Virus record (IMG/VR): IMGVR_UViG_3300009156_000083
Span: 1-24,513 of that record
Length of the DNA stretch: 24,513 bases
Strand: one strand, 5' to 3'
DNA from: a virus
A program made the position numbers and the translations under genes. Under the pieces are notes generated by a model, which saw only the letters and a list, made by a program, of their open reading frames with translations, was not told where the DNA came from and did not search any database. This document shows, one piece after another, positions 6,173 to 12,955 of this stretch; within the stretch, counting starts at the first letter, position 1; every line of letters starts with the position of its first letter.

Positions 6173-6454
6173 TCACGCGGGGTCATCGTCAGGTTCCGGG
6201 GTCGCGAATGAGGCGACGTCCATCAGCTGAGTATCCTCGAGCAGCTCGTCGGTACGCTCGCTCAGCGCTCGGGCCCCGGCCGCGATCGCGACGGCATCGA
6301 GCTCCGTCTCCGCAGCCCAGCGGGCCACCTTTGGGCCGGCTTGCTCCTCGAGCATCTCGGCCGAGCGCTCGGCGAGGCGGCCCGCGATCCGGAGCAGGTC
6401 CAGGCGGGCGGCCTGGATGACGGTGCAGAGGTCGGCGATTCGCGGCTCGGTCAT
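6173..6454 (-). CDS. Unknown 93-aa helical protein
   Basis: A 93-aa, soluble, almost fully alpha-helical protein (IADLCTVIQAARLDLLRIAG, then VARWAAETELDAVAIAAGAR) with an acidic end (EPDDDPA). The ATG at 6452-6454 overlaps the endolysin stop as ATGA. It has no membrane segment. Its place after the endolysin suggests a small accessory protein, but nothing in the sequence shows a function. Confidence 0.65.
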   Translation of the reverse strand: MTEPRIADLCTVIQAARLDLLRIAGRLAERSAEMLEEQAGPKVARWAAETELDAVAIAAGARALSERTDELLEDTQLMDVASFATPEPDDDPA

Positions 6455-6846
6455 CGGCGCTCACACTCCATCCACGCGACGCAGCGACGCGTCTGTCGGC
6501 ATTGCCACGAGCGCGCGCGGCGGGTCGCGACGATCGCCGACACGAGCGGGATGTCGAGCACCCACGGTGAGCAGCGAAGGAAGTCCGGCAGGTGCCGAAC
6601 GCTGTAGCCGAACATCAGGCCATGTACGCCGCGGGTCGCGAAGCCCCCCCCAGCACAGCCCGCCGGACGCACCCTCGCGCTGGCCCACGCGTCGCCCTCG
6701 TGGATGCCGACGAGCGGGTCGAGCCGACTCTCGCGCTTCGCGATCGCGACGAGCTCGTCACCGAACGCTGGGTCGCCCGCGAGCGCGGCTCCGAGGTGGG
6801 ACGCGAGCCGCACGTCGACGAGCACGCGGAAGAGCAGCGCAATCAC
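6451..6846 (-). CDS. Endolysin, lytic-transglycosylase/lysozyme-like
   Basis: A 131-aa putative peptidoglycan-degrading enzyme used to release phage from the cell. The key motif is ELVAIAKRESRLDPLVGIHE (31-50): the glutamate at 39, followed by S-R-L-D-P, matches the catalytic E-S-x-x-x-P pattern of SLT-type transglycosylases and lysozyme-like folds. GFATRGVHGLMFGYSVRHLP (68-87) matches the glycine-rich second motif where such enzymes read (T/S)RGxxGLM. The start is GTG at 6844-6846, overlapping the previous stop as GTGA; a longer upstream reading is not needed. There is no clear signal peptide, so export would depend on holin candidates in the same cassette. The C-terminus is basic and Cys-rich (WQCRQTRRCVAWMECER). 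Confidence 0.7.
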   Translation of the reverse strand: MIALLFRVLVDVRLASHLGAALAGDPAFGDELVAIAKRESRLDPLVGIHEGDAWASARVRPAGCAGGGFATRGVHGLMFGYSVRHLPDFLRCSPWVLDIPLVSAIVATRRARSWQCRQTRRCVAWMECERR

Positions 6847-7103
6847 GCCTGAGCCCTCGTGAGCGCCGCCCGCAGCTTCGCGGGCAGGTCGTCCTGGACC
6901 GGCAGGCCGGTGCGCATCTCCAGGCACGCCAGGCGCTCCCCGTGGTGCATCGAGCGAGGGACGACCTCGTCATGCCGCCACCGCCGGAGAGTCGCGAGCT
7001 CCACCCCTTGGCGGTGCACCACGATCGCGAGCGCAGTGACGCCCACGAGTAGTGTGACCGGCAGGCCGACCGCGAACAGGATAAGCACGGTCGTCAGCGT
7101 CAC
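6843..7103 (-). CDS. Single-pass membrane protein (lysis cassette)
   Basis: An 86-aa protein with one N-terminal transmembrane helix (about residues 5-29: TVLILFAVGLPVTLLVGVTA) followed by a basic soluble domain with histidines (RRWRHDEVVPRSMHHGER). The start is GTG at 7101-7103, overlapping the previous stop as GTGA, with GGAGG 5 nt upstream. It lies between a membrane coiled-coil protein and the endolysin. A spanin-like or holin-accessory role is possible by position, but there is no lipobox and no long periplasmic coiled coil. The function is inferred only from context. Confidence 0.65.
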   Translation of the reverse strand: MTLTTVLILFAVGLPVTLLVGVTALAIVVHRQGVELATLRRWRHDEVVPRSMHHGERLACLEMRTGLPVQDDLPAKLRAALTRAQA

Positions 7104-7696
7104 CGTGGCCTCCGGCGCGGGAGTTCCTGCTCGTCCTCGTCGTCCACCGTGGTCCGTCGATCGATGCGGTCGAGTGTCCGGCCCATGTTGGACAGCGTTC
7201 GGCCGATGTCCGAGATGTCGTTCTCGATCGCGTCGAGTCGCGTCTCGCCGTCCTGCACCCGCTGCTCGAGCGGGGCGGCCTTCGCCTCGGCGGCCTTCTC
7301 CGCCGTGCCCCAGTACGTCCGCAGGGTGGTGATGGCCGCCCCGACGGCGATCGCCACGACGGCAGCCGCAACACCAGCGGTCATCGCGAATCCGCGCCAC
7401 CGCTTCACCCGCTGCTCGAGCGTCTCCTCGCGCATGGTCTGTTGGGCCCCGATCGCGCGGTTCATCGCCCGGTCGATCATCCCCGCGGTGCGCCTCTCGT
7501 ACTCCTCCAGGGCCCCCGGCAGCGCGAGCCGGATGGCCTCCGCGACGTCCGAGGCCTCGGCCGGGAGCGTCTTCGGCACAGCCGCCATGTCGCCGGTCGC
7601 CCGCGCGGCGGGCCACTCCTGCGGACCCGTTTTCGGGCGCAACCGAGGGTTGACCTGGGAGTGCGGGAGCGACGGCCGTTCGGGTGGCTGGCCCAT
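7100..7696 (-). CDS. Membrane-anchored coiled-coil protein (lysis cassette)
   Basis: A 198-aa protein. Residues 1-45 are Pro-rich and probably disordered, and 46-100 are helical. One strong transmembrane helix follows (about 104-125: GVAAAVVAIAVGAAITTL). Residues 140-181 are a heptad-patterned coiled coil (LEQRVQDGETRLDAIENDIS), and the end is acidic then basic. A membrane helix next to a coiled coil, in a lysis cluster, recalls XhlA-type hemolysins and spanin-like proteins, although in XhlA the coiled coil comes first. The ATG at 7694-7696 is 6 nt after the previous stop and it overlaps the next gene by GTGA. The exact role is unproven. Confidence 0.65.
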   Translation of the reverse strand: MGQPPERPSLPHSQVNPRLRPKTGPQEWPAARATGDMAAVPKTLPAEASDVAEAIRLALPGALEEYERRTAGMIDRAMNRAIGAQQTMREETLEQRVKRWRGFAMTAGVAAAVVAIAVGAAITTLRTYWGTAEKAAEAKAAPLEQRVQDGETRLDAIENDISDIGRTLSNMGRTLDRIDRRTTVDDEDEQELPRRRPR

Positions 7697-7702
7697 GCCG
7701 AC

Positions 7703-7864
7703 CTACAGGTGGACCACGTTGCGGGCGACGACGAGGAGCGTCACCAGCAAGCCCGTCACGAACATCCACTTGCCGATCTCCGACACCTTGGCGTTCGCGG
7801 CCAGAGCCCAGACGAGCACGCCGACAACGGCCACGAGAGCCGGGACCAGAATGGCGACGGTCAT
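7703..7864 (-). CDS. Small two-pass membrane protein, holin candidate
   Basis: A 53-aa protein made almost entirely of two hydrophobic helices: residues 3-23 (VAILVPALVAVVGVLVWALA) and 33-50 (WMFVTGLLVTLLVVARNV), joined by a short charged turn (NAKVSEIGK). The start ATG at 7862-7864 overlaps the previous stop as ATGA, with AAGGTGGG upstream. Small two-helix membrane proteins beside endolysins are commonly holins, which open the inner membrane at lysis. There is a second candidate directly upstream, so one may be a holin and the other an antiholin. This is inference from size, topology and position. Confidence 0.65.
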   Translation of the reverse strand: MTVAILVPALVAVVGVLVWALAANAKVSEIGKWMFVTGLLVTLLVVARNVVHL

Positions 7865-8052
7865 GGGGTACCCACCTTCTTCCGACCAGGAGGTGTGAGC
7901 TGCCATGCGCCAAGACCGGCGGCCAACCCACCAAGGATGGCGGATGTCCCACCGTCCAGCGCCCAGAAGGTGTCGATCGCGTCGGCGACCAGCACTGCGA
8001 TGGCTCCTACGCCGAGTACGAAGGAACCGAGCGGGATCAGCCAAGACGGCAT
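7861..8052 (-). CDS. Small membrane protein, holin/antiholin candidate
   Basis: A 63-aa protein starting MPSWLIPLGSFVLGVGAIAV with a first transmembrane helix (about 4-24) and a weaker second one (about 36-52: SAILGGLAAGLGAWQL), then a basic tail (PPGRKKVGTP). The ATG at 8050-8052 has GGAGG 6 nt upstream, inside the palindrome ggaggcctcc (8053-8062). A longer in-frame start giving 86 aa is rejected because it lacks a ribosome-binding site. It is the first gene of the leftward lysis cassette. The holin-like role is inferred. Confidence 0.6.
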   Translation of the reverse strand: MPSWLIPLGSFVLGVGAIAVLVADAIDTFWALDGGTSAILGGLAAGLGAWQLTPPGRKKVGTP

Positions 8053-8179
8053 GGAGGCCTCCGAGTTCCGGGATAGGGTGCCGGCCCCGCCGAACGATGT
8101 CAAACGTGTCGTCGAGAACACTGTCTAGCACTGAACATCTATCATTCGTCGCGATTCGGCTTGCACGTCCGCTGAGACT
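8053..8179. promoter_or_regulatory. Divergent intergenic region between lysis and structural genes
   Basis: A 127-bp non-coding stretch that must hold the start signals for both gene blocks. On the plus strand, TATCAT at 8140-8145 is a good -10 hexamer (five of six) about 35 nt before the GTG at 8180, but no matching -35 is evident. On the minus strand, a perfect TTGACA (8098-8103) points to the lysis cassette but has no well-spaced -10. Either one may need an activator. The palindrome ggaggcctcc at 8053-8062 overlaps the ribosome-binding site of the 63-aa gene. Confidence 0.35.
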
Positions 8180-8686
8180 GTGGGTCAACTTGCCAGCGTG
8201 ACGCCGGCTGACGCGAGCGCCGACCTGCCCAACTTGGGCACCGCCGTCGACGCTTGCGACGAATCCTGCAACGCGCACACGCGCGCGTCCCTGCGCGCAC
8301 GGCAGCTCGCCCGCAGCCAGGTGCCCGCCGACCTCATCGAGGCCGTCCTCGTCTGCGAGCTGGGCCTCACGGACGCCGAGGCGGCCGACCTCGTGACCGA
8401 TCTGGTGCCCATCCTGCTCGTCGAGTCGCGGTGCGGCCGCGGCCAGCTCGGTGAGTACCTCTGGCGCCTCGGCCAAGCCGACCCCGAGCTCGTCCGCACG
8501 GCGACCAGCACGTCCCTGGCCGCCGCGACCCTGCTCGCGCGCCACCACCTCGGCCTCGACGGCATCGGGCCCGACGAGAAGGTCCGCAAGCTCCTGCAGC
8601 AGGCCGAGATCGAGGCTGCGCGGCACATCGAGCGAAGGCCGAAGCGCGGCGGCCTGTCGACGATCGCGGGAGGGCGCGCGGCATGA
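8180..8686 (+). CDS. Unknown 168-aa protein, possible small terminase
   Basis: A 168-aa protein at the head of the packaging and structural operon. It is mainly helical: residues 38-80 (ARQLARSQVPADLIEAVLVC) and 85-130 (DLVPILLVESRCGRGQLGEY), with a charged C-terminal helix (KVRKLLQQAEIEAARHIERR). The genes after it are a zinc-ribbon protein and the large terminase, so a small-terminase (DNA recognition) role is plausible from position, but no clear helix-turn-helix was identified. The start is GTG at 8180-8182, with a second GTG at 8198; neither has a strong ribosome-binding site, so the start is uncertain. Confidence 0.6.
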   Translation: MGQLASVTPADASADLPNLGTAVDACDESCNAHTRASLRARQLARSQVPADLIEAVLVCELGLTDAEAADLVTDLVPILLVESRCGRGQLGEYLWRLGQADPELVRTATSTSLAAATLLARHHLGLDGIGPDEKVRKLLQQAEIEAARHIERRPKRGGLSTIAGGRAA

Positions 8687-8985
8687 GCCTCCAGGTTGTC
8701 GGCACGTGCTCGCTCTGCGGCGGCGCCGTGACGGTGCCTTCGGTGTTCTGGTCCATCGTCCCGCCGGTGCCGACGTGTTCGCGCTGTGGGGCTACGCCGT
8801 CGCAGCCACACGGGCCCGTCATCGACATGCAGCGACCGACCCGACGGCTCGTGCAGCACGGCCAAGGCTTCGAGGTCTGGGAGTCGCAAGAGATTCCACC
8901 GGACCACGTTCGAATCGACTGGGGCGGGAGTGGTATGCGCTACGGCGGCACGAACTGGCCCCACCACGGAGTGCGCTACCGATGA
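8683..8985 (+). CDS. Zinc-ribbon-like 100-aa protein
   Basis: A 100-aa protein with two CxxC knuckles in the first 37 residues: CSLCGG (9-14) and CSRCGA (32-37), the typical pattern of a zinc ribbon in which four cysteines hold one zinc. The rest is aromatic and basic (GFEVWESQEIPPDHVRIDWG, GGTNWPHHGVRYR). The ATG at 8683-8685 overlaps the previous stop as ATGA, with GGGAGGG upstream. It sits between the operon's first gene and the large terminase, so a nucleic-acid- or protein-binding accessory of packaging is possible. No specific family is recognised. Confidence 0.7.
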   Translation: MSLQVVGTCSLCGGAVTVPSVFWSIVPPVPTCSRCGATPSQPHGPVIDMQRPTRRLVQHGQGFEVWESQEIPPDHVRIDWGGSGMRYGGTNWPHHGVRYR

Positions 8986-10526
8986 TCGGCACGCGTGACC
9001 TCGTGGCAGCTGCCGCTGCGCTCGCGCTGCAGGACGTCGTCGCGCCGCCGACACCCGACACGCACATCGAGGTGCAGCCCGTCGTCGACATCCGCAAGCA
9101 CATGCACCCGAAGCAGCGTGCCGCGATGGAGTGCGACGCGGCCGCGTTCGACGTGCTCGGTGGTCGCCAGGGCGGCAAGACGTTCTTCGACGTCGGCTGG
9201 CAGCTCGAGGGCGGCTGGGAAGTCCCGGGTAGCGTCAACCCGTACTTCGGCCTGACGGGCAACAGCGTCGACGACATCGCGTGGCCCGAGGTCGTGCGCT
9301 GGTGGGGCCTGCTCGGCTGGCCCGTCGAAGACCTCCACGCCGCCGCGCGCACGGCGAAGCTGCCGAACGGCTCGGTCTGGCGAGGGCTCGGCACCGACGA
9401 TCGCCGCACGATCGAGAGCCGCCGCGGCACGAAGTACAACCGCATCGCGATCGACGAGATGGGCTCGCAGCCCGACGCGTGGATTGCCTACTTCGTCCAC
9501 GACCTGCTCTGGCCGACGATGATCCGCGACGGCGGCCGCATGGTCCGCAGCGGCAACCCGGGCCTCGTGCTGCTCGGGTACTGGTACGACCGCACCGGGC
9601 CGCACCGCAAGGTGAACACGCCACTCTTCTCGTGGACGGCGTGGGACAACCCGACGCTCGGCGACGCCGAGGATGTCGACGCCTTTGTGGATGCGTGGTC
9701 GCAGGACCGCGCCGGCATCTCGCTCGCCGATCTCCGCCAGCAGATCGCTGACGGTGTCACCGATGGCCCGGTCGTCGCGTTCCAGCGCGAGTGGCTCAAC
9801 ATGTGGATCGCCGACGCAGGTGCGTTGGTGTACCCGTTCGAGCTCGTCCGCAACGCTGTCGACGTGCTGCCGACGAAGACGGCCAGCGGGGTCGTGCTCG
9901 ATGCGGCCCGATGGGTGCGCGTGCTCGCGGCCGACTGCGGCGTCGTCGATGCCACTGCCTTCGTCGCGTGGGCCATGCACCCGCTGCTGCCCGACGACTA
10001 CTGCATCCACGCGGAGAAGCACGTCGGCATGCTCACCGAGGCGTTTCGCATGCGGGTGATCGCGCTCAAGAAGGAGCTCGAGATCAACCGACCGCCGCGG
10101 GTCGACATGGGCGGGCTCGGCAAGGTGTACGGCGCGGACTGTGCCGCACACGGCGTGCCGGTGCTGATGGCCGAAAAGCGCGACAAGCCGGCCCTCATCC
10201 GCCTCGTGCGCGACCGGATGATCGCGGGCCGCAACAAGTACCTCGTCGAGCAGGTGCAGCCGCTGCTCGAGCAGTACACCGTGCTCGGCTGGGACCCGAA
10301 GCGGCTCTCGCACAAAGAGGGCGTGCCGGACGACCTCGCGGACGCGGCGAACTACTCGTGGCGCGACCTTCACAACTACCGCGACAAGGACGTGCCGTCG
10401 CAGGACGAGGACGAGGTCGCGAAGCTCGAGCGCGAAGCGGCGAAGCTGAAGGCCGACCACATGCGACGCATGCAGAGTGGCACACGCGTCGGCATCGACC
10501 AGCAGATGCGGAGGCTGCGGGGATGA
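8982..10526 (+). CDS. terL: Terminase large subunit
   Basis: The ATP-driven motor and nuclease that packages phage DNA into the prohead, 514 aa. Walker A is GGRQGGKT (60-67). Walker B plus the catalytic glutamate is IAIDE (155-159). The SGNPG segment (190-194) follows the ATPase core as in other terminases. The C-terminal nuclease domain has candidate metal-binding acids at D318 (VLAADCG), D375 (RVDMGG) and D451/D454 (PDDLADAANY). The tail (470-514) is a charged helix. The ATG at 8982-8984 overlaps the previous stop as ATGA; an upstream in-frame extension is a shadow of other genes. Its place before the portal and capsid genes agrees. Confidence 0.9.
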   Translation: MIGTRDLVAAAAALALQDVVAPPTPDTHIEVQPVVDIRKHMHPKQRAAMECDAAAFDVLGGRQGGKTFFDVGWQLEGGWEVPGSVNPYFGLTGNSVDDIAWPEVVRWWGLLGWPVEDLHAAARTAKLPNGSVWRGLGTDDRRTIESRRGTKYNRIAIDEMGSQPDAWIAYFVHDLLWPTMIRDGGRMVRSGNPGLVLLGYWYDRTGPHRKVNTPLFSWTAWDNPTLGDAEDVDAFVDAWSQDRAGISLADLRQQIADGVTDGPVVAFQREWLNMWIADAGALVYPFELVRNAVDVLPTKTASGVVLDAARWVRVLAADCGVVDATAFVAWAMHPLLPDDYCIHAEKHVGMLTEAFRMRVIALKKELEINRPPRVDMGGLGKVYGADCAAHGVPVLMAEKRDKPALIRLVRDRMIAGRNKYLVEQVQPLLEQYTVLGWDPKRLSHKEGVPDDLADAANYSWRDLHNYRDKDVPSQDEDEVAKLEREAAKLKADHMRRMQSGTRVGIDQQMRRLRG

Positions 10527-11059
10527 GCGTCGCGATCGCCACGCCCGAGCCGATCACGGTCGCGGTTCGCCCTGCCGAGGGGCCGAACGAGACCCGCATG
10601 TGCCAGGCGCAGTGGACCCGCGAGCTCGAGACCGGGTGGAAGCACCGCGCGCACATGCCGGGTGACAAGCCGGGCACGCCGCCGACGCTCGCGACACACC
10701 ACGGCCAGCTCGAGGAGCGATCAGGCGTGCAGATCGGCAAGCCGGGCTACGACCAGGAGGGCCGCAAGCACGAGCCCTGCTTCGTCGCCCACAGGCTGTG
10801 GATGAAGTCGCACCACCTGCTCGTCGACTGGCTGCTCGAGCGCAGCGAGCTCGTCGTCGCGACGCTGCCCGATATGCCGACCGAGCCCGTCGGATGGGCT
10901 GTGTTCGAGGGGCCCACGCTCCACTTCGCCTTCGTCGTGCCCGCCGCACGCCGCTGTACGATCGGAACCCAGCTCGTGCTGGCCAGCCAGTGTTCCGCCG
11001 CGTCGCACATGACGCCAGCGGGACGCGGATTGGTCCGGCATCTGCGTGCCAAGAAGTGA
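10523..11059 (+). CDS. GNAT-like acetyltransferase-fold protein
   Basis: A 178-aa protein. Residues 95-152 look like a GNAT domain: a helix (HHLLVDWLLERSELVVA), beta strands (VGWAVFEGPTLHFAFVVP) and the acetyl-CoA loop region AARRCTIGTQLVLA (141-154). Known GNATs read R/Q-x-x-G-x-G/A at this loop; here it is RRCTIG, so the site is degenerate and activity is uncertain. The first 80 residues are unrelated to that fold. The ATG at 10523-10525 overlaps the terminase stop as ATGA, with GGAGG 8 nt upstream, and the end overlaps the portal start by 14 nt. GNAT-like proteins beside terminase genes are found in some phages; the target is unknown. Confidence 0.55.
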   Translation: MSVAIATPEPITVAVRPAEGPNETRMCQAQWTRELETGWKHRAHMPGDKPGTPPTLATHHGQLEERSGVQIGKPGYDQEGRKHEPCFVAHRLWMKSHHLLVDWLLERSELVVATLPDMPTEPVGWAVFEGPTLHFAFVVPAARRCTIGTQLVLASQCSAASHMTPAGRGLVRHLRAKK

Positions 11060-12953
11060 GACCAAGGCGCAGGGCGACAAGAAGCGACGCAAGAAGCTCG
11101 CTGAAGACCTGCAGGAGATTCACGACTCGCCAGCGATCGACAAGCGCTGGTACGCGAACCCCGAGCAGCCGCACGACTCTATCCGCGACATCGTCGGCAA
11201 GCTGCTGCAGGACGCACGGCGTGGACAGATCAAGTTCTACCGCCAGCTCTATTTCGACGAGGCGCGTGGCGAGCAGTACGGGCACATGTTCCCTGACCTG
11301 TGCGCGCGCTTCAACGTGATCCGCTCCGTCGTCGAGACGCTGCACGCACGCCACGGCAAGCACCAGCCGAAGCCAGAGATTCACACGGTCGGCGGGACGT
11401 GGAAGATGCGACGCCGCGCGAAGGGCATGGGGCGCTACATCGACGGTGCTTGGGAGCAGCGCAAGTCCGATCGCATGCGCCGCGACGCGCTGCTCGACTG
11501 CCTCGTCACCGGCGAAGGCGACATCAAGCAGTACGAGCACCAGGGCCGCATCGAGTGGTCACGCGTGCGCTGCGAGAACCTGCTGCGACACCCGCGGGAG
11601 GTGAAGGCCGGGCACGTCCGCACGCTGTACGAGGTCGCGTGCATCGACCGTGAGGTGGCCGCGGCCGCATGGCCCGACAGCCGCCACGACATCCTGAACA
11701 GCACCCATCGGGCGCCGCAGGAGATGTTCGACGGGCCGGAGGACGAGGAAGACGATCTGATCCTCGTCGTCGACGCGTGGCATCTGCCGTACGGGCAGGA
11801 CGACAACGGCGAGTGGGTCGGCGGGCGCCACTGCGTGATCTCCGACGCGTGCACGTTCCACGATGAGGCGTGGGAGCTGCCGCGCTTCCCCGTCTGCGAG
11901 CTGCACATGACGGGCGACACGCTCGGCCGCGCCGGCGTCGGCTACCCGGAGCGCCTCGCGGGCCTGCAGGCATCGCAGAACCGCCTGGCCGAGACCGCCG
12001 AAGAAGTCGCGCGGCTCATGCCGCCGAGATACGCGCTCATCGGCGGCTCGGTGCTGCAGGACGAGGAGCGCGCGACGAACCTGCCCGCCGAGTTCTGGCA
12101 GTTCACCGGCGACGTCAAGGTGCTCTCCGGCGAGGCCGACCTGATGCAGTGCATGCAAGCGTCCGCTATGCAGCGCGCCGAGATGTACAACATCGAGGGC
12201 ATCGCGCAGGACAGCGCGCAGGGCACGGTCCCGGTCAACCTCGACAGTGGCAAGGCGCAGCTCGTGCACCGCGACTCCGGAGCCGAGCGGCTCATCGAGA
12301 TGCCGCAGCGCGTCGAGGAGTTCACCACCGACCTCTGCCGGCTCGAGCTCGACCTGACCGCCATGGTCGCGAAGTCGGGCAACGCAGAGAAGCTCGTCGC
12401 GTACGCGGGCAAGGGCCAGCTGCAAGAGGTGAAGTTCACCGACGTCTCGCTCGGTGACTCGCCGGTGGTCGTACGTGTGGCCGCGATCAACAAGTTCGCG
12501 AACAGCCCCGAGGGCAAGCACAAGCAGCTGATGGAGCTGTTCCAGGCGGGCGTGATCCCGCTGTCGAAGTTCCAGGAGCTGTACGAGCTCACCGACCTCG
12601 AAGCCAACTCGATGGAGGAGGCGGCGGGCCGGGACTTCGCGATGCAGCTCATCGACCAGGCGCTCGACAACGGCGTCGTCACGTGCCCGCGCTACTGCGA
12701 CAAGGCGACCCTCGTGAACATCGGGTGGAAGCACGTCGCGCTGAACGGCATGGACGGCGCCACCGACGAGGACCTCGAGCCGCTGATCGCGATGCTCGGG
12801 TACGCGCAGTCACTCATCGATCAGGAGATCGAGGAGCAGCAAGCGAAGCTCGCCGCTGCTCAGCCTGCCATGCCGGCAGGCGGACCCATGCCGCCGGGTG
12901 CCCCGGTCCCACCGCCCGTGCCGCCCACGGGCCCGATCGGACTCGTCTCGTGA
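11046..12953 (+). CDS. Portal protein
   Basis: A 635-aa portal, the ring at the capsid vertex through which DNA passes, probably of the podovirus connector type. The order after the terminase and before the scaffold and capsid genes is standard. Residues 1-30 are basic. The core includes DALLDCLVTGEGDIKQYEHQ, YPERLAGLQASQNRLAET (around 300-317, the helix typical of portal stems), and AMQRAEMYNIEGIAQ. The C-terminal end from about 590 is Ala/Gln then Pro-rich (GAPVPPPVPPTGP), probably flexible. The GTG at 11046-11048 lies inside the previous gene's end. Family assignment rests on layout and motif style, not on a search. Confidence 0.75.
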   Translation: MPRSETKAQGDKKRRKKLAEDLQEIHDSPAIDKRWYANPEQPHDSIRDIVGKLLQDARRGQIKFYRQLYFDEARGEQYGHMFPDLCARFNVIRSVVETLHARHGKHQPKPEIHTVGGTWKMRRRAKGMGRYIDGAWEQRKSDRMRRDALLDCLVTGEGDIKQYEHQGRIEWSRVRCENLLRHPREVKAGHVRTLYEVACIDREVAAAAWPDSRHDILNSTHRAPQEMFDGPEDEEDDLILVVDAWHLPYGQDDNGEWVGGRHCVISDACTFHDEAWELPRFPVCELHMTGDTLGRAGVGYPERLAGLQASQNRLAETAEEVARLMPPRYALIGGSVLQDEERATNLPAEFWQFTGDVKVLSGEADLMQCMQASAMQRAEMYNIEGIAQDSAQGTVPVNLDSGKAQLVHRDSGAERLIEMPQRVEEFTTDLCRLELDLTAMVAKSGNAEKLVAYAGKGQLQEVKFTDVSLGDSPVVVRVAAINKFANSPEGKHKQLMELFQAGVIPLSKFQELYELTDLEANSMEEAAGRDFAMQLIDQALDNGVVTCPRYCDKATLVNIGWKHVALNGMDGATDEDLEPLIAMLGYAQSLIDQEIEEQQAKLAAAQPAMPAGGPMPPGAPVPPPVPPTGPIGLVS

Positions 12954-12955
12954 CC

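Noticed and set aside
5898-6176. 92-aa minus-strand open frame
   Set aside because: It has a GTGA overlap with the previous gene but an Arg/Ser/Cys-rich, unfolded-looking composition. The 48-aa frame at 6022-6168 looks more protein-like and ends before a stem-loop.
8200-8686. Firm small-terminase assignment of the 168-aa gene
   Set aside because: Only position supports it; no clear DNA-binding helix pair or family motif was seen, so it is listed as unknown.
8976-10460. 494-aa open frame antisense to the terminase
   Set aside because: The plus strand has clear Walker motifs; the antisense reading is rich in Arg/Val/His and has no domain.
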